Shown: positions 1 to 6,533 of the stretch, one piece after another
Layout of the letters: the number at the start of each line of letters is the position of its first letter
Position numbering within the stretch: position 1 is the stretch's first letter
From: Bacilli bacterium
GTDB taxonomy: Bacteria; Bacillota_I; Bacilli_A; RF39; UBA660
Assembly: GCA_022793145.1 (NCBI GenBank)
Contig: JAAWCI010000066.1
Location: 1 to 11,156, forward strand
Direction of reading: 5' to 3'
Length of the DNA: 11,156 nt
Program-made: the position numbers and the translations under genes
Notes under the pieces: model-generated
Told to the model about the DNA's origin: nothing
The model's database searches: none
The model's input: the letters and a program-made list of their open reading frames with translations, nothing else

Positions 1-424
1 TATGCTCTGGTACTTCTCCATCTGGATTTGGTGTGATTACAATATTATCATCTGGTCCATTCGCACAGTAATCTTTATTACAGATATTATCAATATAGAT
101 ATTTCCATCTCCATCTACATAGATAAATCCATTTCCTTCTATTTCTCCATTTATTTTTACTTTTTCATCTCTTGTCTTTTCTTCTACTGTAAGTAAAGTT
201 AAATCTCTTCTTTCATAGAAGTATTCTCTTGGCGCAACAAAAGAATCCTCAGAGTAATCAATCTCTACGGATTTTATTAGTCCATCTATACTTCTTTCAA
301 ATGACGATTTTTTTCCTTTTCCGATTGTACCCATTACGATTGGTACTGTGATCAAAGCTATGACCCCGATAATTATTATCACGGCCAAAAGCTCGATCAA
401 GGTGAATCCCTTTTTCGATTCCAT
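1..424 (-). CDS. Type IV prepilin-like protein (pilin/pseudopilin), C-terminus cut by window edge
   Basis: An open frame of 141 codons begins with ATG at 424 and runs leftwards off the window, so the C-terminus is missing. It opens with a classic prepilin leader: short charged MESKKG, then FTLIELLAVIIIIG, with predicted peptidase cleavage after Gly6 and the conserved Glu at position 5 of the mature protein (Glu11). Residues 7-30 form the hydrophobic assembly helix. The visible globular part is acidic and carries a DGDGN stretch (104-108) and two close cysteines (115 and 120) that could form a disulphide. A GGAGTG ribosome binding site lies 6 nt upstream (431-436). By family, such proteins are processed by a prepilin peptidase and build type IV pili, competence pseudopili or type II-like systems. 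No assembly genes are visible, so I cannot say which. It is separated from the upstream PH-domain gene by a terminator, so it is probably transcribed alone or with genes beyond the edge. Confidence 0.85.
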   Translation of the reverse strand, partial: MESKKGFTLIELLAVIIIIGVIALITVPIVMGTIGKGKKSSFERSIDGLIKSVEIDYSEDSFVAPREYFYERRDLTLLTVEEKTRDEKVKINGEIEGNGFIYVDGDGNIYIDNICNKDYCANGPDDNIVITPNPDGEVPEH

Positions 425-458
425 AATATTCACTCCATTTCATTTCTATTCTAAAATT

Positions 459-487
459 AGTATAACTGATTTTAAAATCTATATTCA
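459..487 (-). promoter_or_regulatory. Putative promoter of the prepilin-like gene
   Basis: On the minus strand a good -10 hexamer TATACT (459-464) lies 17 nt from a weak -35-like TGAATA (482-487). The predicted start of transcription would leave a leader of about 28 nt. The spacer contains the perfect 12-nt palindrome GATTTTAAAATC (468-479), which could be an operator or simply AT-rich chance. Confidence 0.35.
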
Positions 488-566
488 TTTTTGTACTCAT
501 TTAGTTTCACTTATATATTTAAGAAAAAAAAATCAATTCGATCTTTTAACATCACCATTTATTTTC

Positions 567-596
567 AAAAAAAAGAAAGTCTATTCACTGACTTTC
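567..596 (-). terminator. Rho-independent terminator of the thioredoxin/PH operon
   Basis: A perfect 7-bp stem, GAAAGTC (575-581) and GACTTTC (590-596), with an 8-nt loop is followed on the minus strand by eight T residues (567-574). The stem overlaps the last codons of the PH-domain gene and the first base of its stop codon lies in the arm. It isolates this operon from the prepilin gene. Confidence 0.85.
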
Positions 597-1021
597 ACAT
601 ATCTTCTTTTTTCTCGCATCATATATTCTGTAATACAAGTTTCAATTTCAGGCAAAGCTTCCCTTTGCAGATTTGAAAGATGTACAAACTCTTTTATCGT
701 ATCAATATATATTTTTCCCCAAAAAAGTCCCATTTTCACTTCTATATCATTAAACATATCTGGAGTAATTGCTGTAAAAAAATAACCAAATAATAATCTT
801 TTTTGAGCCAATAAAATTCTTTTATTTGTAAGCACAACAACATAAGTTGTTATAATATCAAATGGATTATCATTCTTTTGAGCAGCAAAAGCATATTTTA
901 CCGTTTCTCCTGGATTTAAGTGCAGTTCTGCTATCTTTGAATGTGCTTTTAATCTCCATGCAACAGTAAAAGGATAACGTTCCTTAAAAGCTTTGGCTTT
1001 TTTATAGACTTCACTTTCCAT
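581..1021 (-). CDS. Bacterial PH-domain protein
   Basis: A 146-residue soluble protein with no signal peptide or clear membrane helix. After a charged helical N-terminus (1-30), residues about 37-135 look like a bacterial pleckstrin-homology fold: NPGE at 36-39, a run of beta-strand-like segments, and the VLTNKRILL signature (63-71) typical of YokE/bPH-type proteins, closing with an amphipathic helix (121-140). The function of such stand-alone PH proteins in Firmicutes is not settled. The AGGAGG ribosome binding site (1028-1033) overlaps the stop codon of the upstream thioredoxin-like gene and the gap is only 10 nt, so the two are co-transcribed and probably translationally coupled. A terminator follows at once. 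Family assignment is from the sequence pattern, not from a search. Confidence 0.8.
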   Translation of the reverse strand: MESEVYKKAKAFKERYPFTVAWRLKAHSKIAELHLNPGETVKYAFAAQKNDNPFDIITTYVVVLTNKRILLAQKRLLFGYFFTAITPDMFNDIEVKMGLFWGKIYIDTIKEFVHLSNLQREALPEIETCITEYMMREKRRYVKVSE

Positions 1022-1031
1022 AAATTTCCTC

Positions 1032-1466
1032 CTACTCAGAAATTATATTACTATCCTTTAAAAATGTAATAAAAGCATTTTCTGATATCACTCCAATATT
1101 TGCTTTTACTACCTGATTATCTTTTACGACAGCAATAGTAGGGGTACCAAAATCATCCCAATCAAGACCCAAATTATCAACAATTGTACGAACTTGACTT
1201 TCTGTAAGACTATCAGTATTAATATCTACATATTCTATTTTGTATTCTTTTGTCACTTTTTCTAGTGTTGGATGAAAAGTAGTACAAGCACCACATCCTG
1301 GACGCCCTATATAAACTAATTTCTCCTCACTAGAAGCATATGCATCTGTAAACTTTTTCATCATTTTACTTCTTGACATACTAGTTTGAACCATTCCAAA
1401 TGCAATCAATGCAACAAATGCAGCAATTACACCTATTACTACTAAGATTTTTTTGTTTTCATTCAT
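1032..1466 (-). CDS. Membrane-anchored thioredoxin-like protein
   Basis: The 144-residue protein begins with a short positive segment (MNENKK) and a single hydrophobic helix (residues 7-26) without a signal-peptidase site that I can see, so it is probably an N-terminal anchor with the rest outside the membrane. A thioredoxin fold follows: strand LVYIGRPGCGACTTF (50-64) with the active-site pair Cys58-Gly-Ala-Cys61, and the conserved cis-proline loop GTPT (Pro109). By family it would oxidise, reduce or transfer thiols on exported proteins; the direction cannot be told from sequence. Related small proteins are often annotated as bacteriocin-transport or thioredoxin-family proteins. The ATG at 1466 has a GAGGGA ribosome binding site upstream. 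It is the first gene of a two-gene operon with the PH-domain protein. Confidence 0.85.
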   Translation of the reverse strand: MNENKKILVVIGVIAAFVALIAFGMVQTSMSRSKMMKKFTDAYASSEEKLVYIGRPGCGACTTFHPTLEKVTKEYKIEYVDINTDSLTESQVRTIVDNLGLDWDDFGTPTIAVVKDNQVVKANIGVISENAFITFLKDSNIISE

Positions 1467-1501
1467 AATAAAATCCCTCTTTTCAATGTTTTTCTTCTCT
1501 T

Positions 1502-1510
1502 ATTGTATCA
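1502..1510 (-). promoter_or_regulatory. Putative extended -10 promoter of the thioredoxin/PH operon
   Basis: The minus strand reads TGATACAAT, an extended -10 element (TG, one base, then TACAAT, 5 of 6 matches to consensus). No good -35 is seen 17 nt upstream, which extended -10 promoters can tolerate. Transcription would start near 1495, about 29 nt before the ATG. Confidence 0.4.
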
Positions 1511-1568
1511 TAATTCAAACTATTTTAATACTATTATTTATTTCTAACTAAATAATATTAAATAGTAA

Positions 1569-1603
1569 CAAAAAAGAAATGATTTCCTTTTTCAAATCAT
1601 TTC
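1569..1603 (-). terminator. Strong terminator, probably the original secA terminator displaced by the island
   Basis: A perfect 10-bp stem, GAAATGATTT (1576-1585) and AAATCATTTC (1594-1603), with an 8-nt loop is followed on the minus strand by a run of six T residues (1570-1575). No intact minus-strand gene ends just before it; only the 3' relic of secA does (stop at 1666-1668). This placement suggests it terminated secA before the island was inserted, about 65 nt after the stop codon. Confidence 0.85.
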
Positions 1604-1665
1604 AATATATCTTTTTAAAATATCAAATTGTCAACATCTTATAAAGTCTTTACAATCGGTTTATC

Positions 1666-1710
1666 TTACTTTCCACAGTAATTTTTATATTTAAGTCCGC
1701 TTCCACATGG
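1666..1710 (-). pseudogene. Relic of the secA 3' end; left attachment-site repeat of the island
   Basis: These 45 nt match the functional secA end at 7443-7487 with only three differences. Read on the minus strand they encode [14 protein letters not shown] and a stop, the zinc-binding SEC-C tail of SecA, but with one zinc-ligand cysteine changed to tyrosine; the other two changes are silent. Similarity stops abruptly to the right, where the island begins. This is the original chromosomal end of secA, cut off when the island inserted and carried its own copy of the tail. It has no start codon and is not expected to be translated. Confidence 0.85.
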
Positions 1711-1910
1711 CTAGCATTTTTAAGACTACCACTTCCCACTCGTTAATTTCCTTTAAAACGAGGCTTTTATTACTTTTATATTTTAGTATATTCCAGCTAA
1801 TCTCTAGTAGAGTGACTCTAAATGTGGTTCCAGAATTGCAAATTTCCCACATCTTTTATTCTTTATTACATCTTAATTATACCATTTTTCCTTTAATATA
1901 TCTATCTAAC
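1711..1910. other. Non-coding left end of the island
   Basis: No convincing gene. A plus-strand open frame here (1707-1925) starts inside the attachment repeat, has no ribosome binding site and has a low-complexity Leu/Ile/Phe/Ser composition, so I do not call it. A small hairpin CTCGTT/AACGAG (1739-1744 and 1757-1762) is followed by a T-rich stretch. The stretch also holds the left arm-type repeat at 1812-1836. Confidence 0.5.
1812..1836 (+). repeat. Left arm-type direct repeat (putative integrase binding site)
   Basis: This 25-nt sequence matches 7352-7376 in the same orientation with two differences. Each copy holds two GTGGCTC-like units 12 nt apart (here GTGACTC and GTGGTTC). It lies 101 nt inside the left attachment repeat. 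Confidence 0.7.
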
Positions 1911-1964
1911 TTGACTAACTTTTAAATAAGAGTGATTAATAGACCGACGAATTAGGAGATAGTT
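1911..1964 (+). promoter_or_regulatory. Promoter and leader of the small gene at 1965, shared with the leader at 6480
   Basis: TTGACT (1911-1916) is a good -35. The box AATAAGAGTGATTAATA (1925-1941) is identical to 6494-6510 and contains a -10-like element around GATTAATA with a TG just before it. TAGGAG (1953-1958) is the ribosome binding site, 6 nt from the ATG. Spacing from -35 to box (8 nt between) and from box to ATG (23 nt between) is the same in both copies, so both genes are probably expressed from the same kind of promoter or controlled by the same factor. Confidence 0.6.
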
Positions 1965-2168
1965 ATGAAGTATATTATTAAACCTAAAAATAGAATTGAA
2001 TGTATTAGTAGAAACGGAGATTATCATGGATATTTTATTATTAAAAATATTGAGATAGTTCTATCCGCTAAAAATCCAAGAGACTTACAAGTAATGATGA
2101 AATTTAGGCATAAGATTGAAGAACAACTTGTTGATTATTTAAATTCTAAAAATTATAGAAATGATTAA
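1965..2168 (+). CDS. Small protein of unknown function
   Basis: A 67-residue protein that I do not recognise. It starts MKYIIKPKNRIECISRNG, has several predicted beta-strand stretches in the first half (YFIIKNIEIVLSA, 23-35) and a probable amphipathic helix in the second half (LQVMMKFRHKIEEQLVDYL, 41-59). It is basic, with no signal peptide or membrane helix. The start is supported by a proper TAGGAG site, and the gene ends 25 nt before the convergent specificity subunit, with a shared terminator between. Its promoter-leader matches that of the other small island gene at 6534. Possible roles are an accessory, regulatory or excision function of the island; nothing in the sequence decides this. 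Confidence 0.6.
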   Translation: MKYIIKPKNRIECISRNGDYHGYFIIKNIEIVLSAKNPRDLQVMMKFRHKIEEQLVDYLNSKNYRND

Positions 2169-2194
2169 AGCCCACCTATTTGGTGAGCCCTTTT
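2164..2194. terminator. Bidirectional terminator between convergent genes
   Basis: On the minus strand GCTCACC and GGTGGGC form a 7-bp stem (one G-U pair) with a 5-nt AAATA loop, followed by TTTAAT; it sits directly after the specificity-subunit stop codon (2193-2195). On the plus strand the same hairpin, with one mismatch, is followed by TTTT and would end the small gene at 1965. Confidence 0.65.
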
Positions 2195-3653
2195 AAATAA
2201 ATGAACAAATTAATTGATCCATTTTTTTCATGATTGTTTCAATAGAATTAATTATATTTCTTTGTTGTTTTAATTTTTTATCTATCTCACATACAATACT
2301 TTTTTGTTTGTCTATAGAAATATTAGGAATAGGAAAATCTTGTAAATTATTTGGAAAAATATTTGTATTATTTCCTAATCCTTTTTTATTTATTGCAATC
2401 ATATATTGAAAATACTGAATTCTAAAATAGTAATATGCAAACTTTGGATTAATAAATTTTCTATTAAATCTAAATCTAATTATAAAATCACAAAAGATTG
2501 CATTTATATCTTCTTCACTTATTGCTACTTTACCTATGCCACCTTCTCCAGATCTCATCATTAATATATCATCTTTTGCAACAATTGTAGATACTGGTTC
2601 ACTTATGCCTTTTATTTTTTTAGATAAATGATTATTAGAATAATTATTATCAACACGTTTTAAATTCCCATAGTCAATTTTCCATTTACTGATATCTGCC
2701 ATAGATATGTAATAATAATCTCCATTTTCATCAAATTCATCTGATATTCCTTGTCCAGTAATTATTGGAATTTCTACTACTTCTTTTAACTGATAATACG
2801 GTCTACTAACAATTTCATTATGCACATATTCACCTGCTGGTCTATGAAATTTACTACTAAACCTACAATCTATATTGTTGCCAAATTGACTAAATTTTGC
2901 TGTATATATTTTTTTATTATTTAACAAATTGAATTTATTTGTGTTATAATCAAAATATTTAATTATAGTTTCGTTTATGATTACCGAATCATCTTTTTTA
3001 TTTGATAATAAGTTTTTTATTTCAGCATCAGATTTTAATAATTCATCAGTTATTTGACCTTTCTTATTACATTCTTTTAACTTATCAACACTTTCTTGAT
3101 TTAAAAGTACATAAGCTAAATCTTTAGGATTCAATGTTGGATATCCTTTTCCCGTTCTTGAAATAGAATTTAAATCTTGAAAAATACTACTTCTTATACA
3201 ACCATAGAATAATCGACTATCTATTAATGGTCTTAATATTATAAATGCTTTAGTAAAATAAATATCATCATTGGAATCATCAATATATACGATTTCCTTT
3301 AAATACGGTCTTATCTTTGAAATCAATATATCTCCTTTTCGTGGCTTAATTATATCGCCTTTTTCAATTTTTTTATAATAATCAGATAATTCTGGTATTT
3401 GATTTTCAAAATCAATAATTACAGGATATGTAAATCCATCAGAATCTACATCGCTTATTTGACAATATTTAAATTCTCCTAATTCTTCGATATTAATGCT
3501 ATCTGGTTCTATTACGTTGGAAATATCTAATAAAGATACTTTTTCTTTTTTATTTTCATTGTTTTTAATTAAATATGAAATATAATTATAATCAAATCGA
3601 TTTGTATATTCTTTGCTAAATGAATTTAGTTTTACATTCTTTAATACTTTCAT
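2193..3653 (-). CDS. hsdS: Restriction-modification specificity subunit (HsdS-like, two target-recognition domains)
   Basis: A 486-residue DNA-recognition subunit. It shows the two-fold build of the family: a first target-recognition domain (about 40-195) ending in RTGKGYPTLNPKDL (166-179), a helical spacer (about 186-235), a second domain (about 285-445) ending in GLGNNTNIFPNNLQDFPIP (425-443), and a C-terminal helix (446-486) that would pair with the methyltransferase. The GxG and LxDxPIP ends are hallmarks of S subunits. It begins 4 nt after the stop of the nuclease-methyltransferase gene, with a GGGAG site inside that gene's end, so the two are translated together. It sets the recognition sequence, which is likely bipartite but cannot be read from the protein. 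It is full length with no frameshift. Confidence 0.9.
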   Translation of the reverse strand: MKVLKNVKLNSFSKEYTNRFDYNYISYLIKNNENKKEKVSLLDISNVIEPDSINIEELGEFKYCQISDVDSDGFTYPVIIDFENQIPELSDYYKKIEKGDIIKPRKGDILISKIRPYLKEIVYIDDSNDDIYFTKAFIILRPLIDSRLFYGCIRSSIFQDLNSISRTGKGYPTLNPKDLAYVLLNQESVDKLKECNKKGQITDELLKSDAEIKNLLSNKKDDSVIINETIIKYFDYNTNKFNLLNNKKIYTAKFSQFGNNIDCRFSSKFHRPAGEYVHNEIVSRPYYQLKEVVEIPIITGQGISDEFDENGDYYYISMADISKWKIDYGNLKRVDNNYSNNHLSKKIKGISEPVSTIVAKDDILMMRSGEGGIGKVAISEEDINAIFCDFIIRFRFNRKFINPKFAYYYFRIQYFQYMIAINKKGLGNNTNIFPNNLQDFPIPNISIDKQKSIVCEIDKKLKQQRNIINSIETIMKKMDQLICSFI

Positions 3654-3657
3654 TTTG

Positions 3658-6045
3658 CTACTCCCAATTGATATTCCTTAGATAATCCAATATTTTTTCT
3701 TTAATATCATCATCGACCATTATTTCATTATTTTGATTTGTTCGATACAAATCGTTAGGCATCGGTTTTATACTATTTGCTTTTCTTTTATATCCAACAT
3801 TATCTGCTTCGGCCATAAATATTTCATAATCAAGTTCTTCAGACACTTTATTAAATACCCACCAAGTATTTACATATCCAAATTCTTTTTCCATATCCTT
3901 ATCATATTTACATAAATCGTTTATATTAAATGAGTACTTAGTCAGTATGTCTTCTATATCAAGATTTTTATCCTCAGGCCTTATTGTATCTCCTAATAAT
4001 TCAAACAACAGATTTTTCTCATCAGACTTGTTTAACTCTTTAATAGAAGGATATTTATTTTTATCTTTTCCATCTAAATATACAGATTTAATATTTTCTA
4101 TTCTTGTTTTTAATTTACCATATTGATTCGCATACTTCTCCCATGTTGCTTCCCATTTTCTCATATCTATATCTGTTTTCTTTTGAGCAAATAAAATACT
4201 CGTTTTTGTATTGGTGAATGGGGCAAAAGTTAACTGTGGCAAAGAAACAATAGCTTTAATATTAAAATATTTAAATAAGAATAATCTTATATATTTATTT
4301 TCCGTTGTATCAAATATGCTTTCTGGTAAAACTATAGCCATTCTTCCTTTTGGTTTTAATAACTGATAATATCTTTCTATAAATAAGTTCTCGGTATTCT
4401 TTTTCTTATCAAATACAAACGAATGACTTAATTTTTTCTTTGTATCATTATCTAAACTCACTGAAAACGGTGGATTTGTTAATATTAAATCAAACTGTTC
4501 ATTGACATTTTTAGAATAAAAATTATCTGCAAATTCCTTATTTAATGCATTAGGAGCTGAAGGTTTTATGTATTCATTAAACGGAAGAAGACCATCTCCT
4601 TTTTGGGCACCAACAAAAATATTCGTTGAACCATCACCATGTAATATCATGTTTACTTTAGTAGCTGTTCCTAAATTAAAATTCAATTCTGATCCATAAA
4701 TATATTCTCTTGCCCATTTGTTCTCACGATTGTCAGGATAAAACCACTCATTAAATTTATCTTCTACAGCTCTGCTTGTATCCAATCTATTCTTAAATCT
4801 ATATTTAATATTTTTAGTAATAAATTTCATATATTCAATCAAAAATGTTCCTGAACCAGCTGATGGATCTATCATATATGGTATTTCTCTATCGGCATTT
4901 ATCCTATTAATTGCAAGTTTATCAGCCTGAATTCCCCATAACATAAACCTTACAACATTAATATGTGTAAAAAATTGTCCTTTTGTTTGTTTAAATCCAT
5001 TTCTTATAATGCCTTCAAAAAAATCACCTAATATATCTTTACCTGATAAGCTATTTTTCCCATCTACAAATGAATATTTTTCTAATGCTTGAACAGTATA
5101 TTTTACTTTTTCTATTGAAAATTTCTTTGTATCAACAACATTAGAATCTTCTATTTCTTTTTGGTCTGTTATGTTTAATTTATCTTTTAATGCTCTTTTA
5201 TACAACCCATTTATTCTTTTATATAAATCTTCGTTTGATTCATAAGACAATGTCTGAAAATCGTATATTTCTCCATCTCTTTTTTCGTCTTCATCTTCTA
5301 TTTTGGCTAAAATAAGATTTGTTAATGAAGAAAATATATCATTATCATCTGTTCCTCCACCTCCCCACAATACATTGTGCAAATCAATTTGCAAACGACT
5401 CAACATATCATGCGTAAAATTTGTTTCAAGATCTTTTCCATTTCCTGTTCCTTTAGTATATGGTGTTTTTTTAGCCTCGCCATAATTGCCAGGAATATCG
5501 GTTAAATAATCAAGAGATTCTTCCCATTCTTTATAATTTTGAAATTTCTCATTATCTATGATAATGCATTCGTCAATAATATCATTTCCTATAAATCCAA
5601 TTGTATATAGGATTAAATATTTAACATCATGTCCTTCTGTTTTTTCCATGCCAGCCACTTTAAATAATTGTTCTTCTATAGTTTTATTTTTTTCAGTCGT
5701 TTCATACTCAAAAGGATTCTTCACTTCTATAAATAGGAAAGCATCTCTCTTTTCATCTCTAACTATTATGTCAATCCTGCTAGTATTAGTATGTGGCCTT
5801 CCTGCTGTATATTCATGCTCTATCTCAATGTTGTTTATTGAATATCCCAATTCATTTATCAATTTTGTTAAAATATATGCCCTTACTAATTCCTCATCCC
5901 CATTTTTACGAGGCTTACCAACAAGCTCATCAACATACTCTACATTACGAGTTTCAACATCAAATTTCTTTACAATCTTTTTTGGTGAATTTTCTATATA
6001 TTTTCTTATTAATTCTTTTTGTTCTACATTCAAATTTCTTTCCAT
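3658..6045 (-). CDS. Fused PD-(D/E)XK nuclease and N6-adenine DNA methyltransferase (type IIB/IIG-like or type I M-like)
   Basis: A 795-residue protein with two enzymatic parts. The N-terminal 1-180 resembles the HsdR N-terminal nuclease domain: RIDIIV (Asp92), then FLFIEVKN (Glu107, Lys109), giving a D-ExK catalytic pattern. Residues about 310-620 are a gamma-class N6-adenine methyltransferase: KGQFFTH (355-361, usually GQFFTP), SAM-binding DPSAGSG (393-399), GSELN (451-455) and the catalytic NPPF (524-527). The C-terminal 620-795 is mostly helical and probably contacts the specificity subunit. With the S gene this would both modify and cut DNA; there is no DEAH-type translocase motif in it or elsewhere in the window, unlike type I systems. 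The gene starts 1 nt after the XRE stop, with GGAGAA as ribosome binding site. Type IIB BcgI has the same subunit logic. Whether the nuclease is active is inferred only from the motif. Confidence 0.85.
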   Translation of the reverse strand: MERNLNVEQKELIRKYIENSPKKIVKKFDVETRNVEYVDELVGKPRKNGDEELVRAYILTKLINELGYSINNIEIEHEYTAGRPHTNTSRIDIIVRDEKRDAFLFIEVKNPFEYETTEKNKTIEEQLFKVAGMEKTEGHDVKYLILYTIGFIGNDIIDECIIIDNEKFQNYKEWEESLDYLTDIPGNYGEAKKTPYTKGTGNGKDLETNFTHDMLSRLQIDLHNVLWGGGGTDDNDIFSSLTNLILAKIEDEDEKRDGEIYDFQTLSYESNEDLYKRINGLYKRALKDKLNITDQKEIEDSNVVDTKKFSIEKVKYTVQALEKYSFVDGKNSLSGKDILGDFFEGIIRNGFKQTKGQFFTHINVVRFMLWGIQADKLAINRINADREIPYMIDPSAGSGTFLIEYMKFITKNIKYRFKNRLDTSRAVEDKFNEWFYPDNRENKWAREYIYGSELNFNLGTATKVNMILHGDGSTNIFVGAQKGDGLLPFNEYIKPSAPNALNKEFADNFYSKNVNEQFDLILTNPPFSVSLDNDTKKKLSHSFVFDKKKNTENLFIERYYQLLKPKGRMAIVLPESIFDTTENKYIRLFLFKYFNIKAIVSLPQLTFAPFTNTKTSILFAQKKTDIDMRKWEATWEKYANQYGKLKTRIENIKSVYLDGKDKNKYPSIKELNKSDEKNLLFELLGDTIRPEDKNLDIEDILTKYSFNINDLCKYDKDMEKEFGYVNTWWVFNKVSEELDYEIFMAEADNVGYKRKANSIKPMPNDLYRTNQNNEIMVDDDIKEKILDYLRNINWE

Positions 6046-6046
6046 A

Positions 6047-6382
6047 TTACTTCTTCTCCATACTACTTATCATTTTTCTAATTTTTCTTTTAACATTATC
6101 ATTTTCAATAATATATGCCTCTATATCTGCAGGTATTTTTTTTGATTTATGGCTTTCTGAAGCTAAATCATATAATTCTATTTGTTCTTTATCAGAAAGT
6201 CCTAACACCATAATCATTGTTTTCATTAAATTTGCCGAAGGAACTCTTTTTCCATTTTCCAGGTCATGTAAATACTGTGGTGTGATCCCAAAATCTCTAA
6301 TTATATCTGCTCTTTTTTTGTCTGAAGCATCAACTTTTCTATCTACCTTTTTTTTAATAAATTCTCCTAATTTCCCATTCAT
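6047..6382 (-). CDS. XRE-family helix-turn-helix regulator of the restriction-modification operon
   Basis: A 111-residue DNA-binding protein. Residues about 5-62 form an XRE/Cro-type domain; the helix-turn-helix is near 24-48, with the recognition segment ITPQYLHDLENGKRVPS. Residues about 63-110 form a basic helical tail including the KKIPADIEAYI segment often seen in this group. It is the first gene of the operon, ending 1 nt before the nuclease-methyltransferase start. By analogy with controller proteins of restriction-modification systems it probably binds the tandem repeat just upstream and controls its own operon, so that methylation precedes cutting. The ATG at 6382 has an AAGGGTG site 6 nt upstream. 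Confidence 0.85.
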   Translation of the reverse strand: MNGKLGEFIKKKVDRKVDASDKKRADIIRDFGITPQYLHDLENGKRVPSANLMKTMIMVLGLSDKEQIELYDLASESHKSKKIPADIEAYIIENDNVKRKIRKMISSMEKK

Positions 6383-6394
6383 ATTATCACCCTT

Positions 6395-6424
6395 ATTCTA
6401 ATTATCAACATATATGCTTATCAA
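6395..6424 (-). promoter_or_regulatory. Putative promoter of the XRE/nuclease-methylase/hsdS operon
   Basis: On the minus strand TTGATA (6419-6424) and TAGAAT (6395-6400) each match consensus at 5 of 6 positions and are 18 nt apart. Transcription would start near 6388, giving a very short leader, which is unusual, so a second upstream promoter is possible. The -35 and spacer overlap the tandem repeat. Confidence 0.45.
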
Positions 6425-6435
6425 CTTATATGCTT
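6404..6435. repeat. Tandem 16-bp repeat, likely operator of the XRE regulator
   Basis: ATCAACATATATGCTT (6404-6419) is followed directly by ATCAACTTATATGCTT (6420-6435), differing at one base. The pair overlaps the putative operon promoter and lies about 22 nt upstream of the XRE start codon, where an autoregulatory operator would be expected. Binding by the XRE protein is inferred. Confidence 0.65.
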
Positions 6436-6479
6436 ATTTTAACACAAAATAAAAAAATTCACAATAAACTTACATTAAC

Positions 6480-6533
6480 TTGCATTATTTTTGAATAAGA
6501 GTGATTAATATAACACCAGTTTAGGAGGTGTAT
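6480..6533 (+). promoter_or_regulatory. Promoter and leader of the small gene at 6534, shared with the leader at 1911
   Basis: TTGCAT (6480-6485) is the -35-like element, the box AATAAGAGTGATTAATA (6494-6510) is identical to 1925-1941, and TTAGGAGG (6521-6528) is the ribosome binding site 5 nt before the ATG at 6534. The whole layout has the same spacing as the other copy. It diverges from the XRE promoter. Confidence 0.6.

Noticed and set aside
297..500. Minus-strand open frame of 67 codons overlapping the prepilin start
   Set aside because: It lies in another frame of the prepilin-like gene, which has a diagnostic leader sequence and a ribosome binding site.
2..785. Plus-strand open frames opposite the prepilin and PH-domain genes
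   Set aside because: Antisense to well-supported minus-strand genes, low complexity and no ribosome binding sites.
1604..1634. Perfect TTGACA on the minus strand (1629-1634) with a TATATT-like element
   Set aside because: The spacing to the best -10 is 19 nt and transcription would start inside the terminator hairpin, so a functional promoter is unlikely.
1707..1925. Plus-strand open frame of 72 codons at the left end of the island
   Set aside because: No ribosome binding site, starts inside the attachment repeat, low-complexity hydrophobic composition, and runs through the arm-type repeat into the promoter of the next gene.
5558..6401. Two long plus-strand open frames opposite the nuclease-methylase and XRE genes
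   Set aside because: They are antisense to genes with clear family motifs; their Ser/Phe/Leu-rich products are typical of reverse reading of AT-rich coding DNA.
6528..6533. GTG start two codons upstream for the small gene at 6534
   Set aside because: The GTG falls within the AGGAGG ribosome binding site, so it cannot be served by it; ATG at 6534 has normal spacing.
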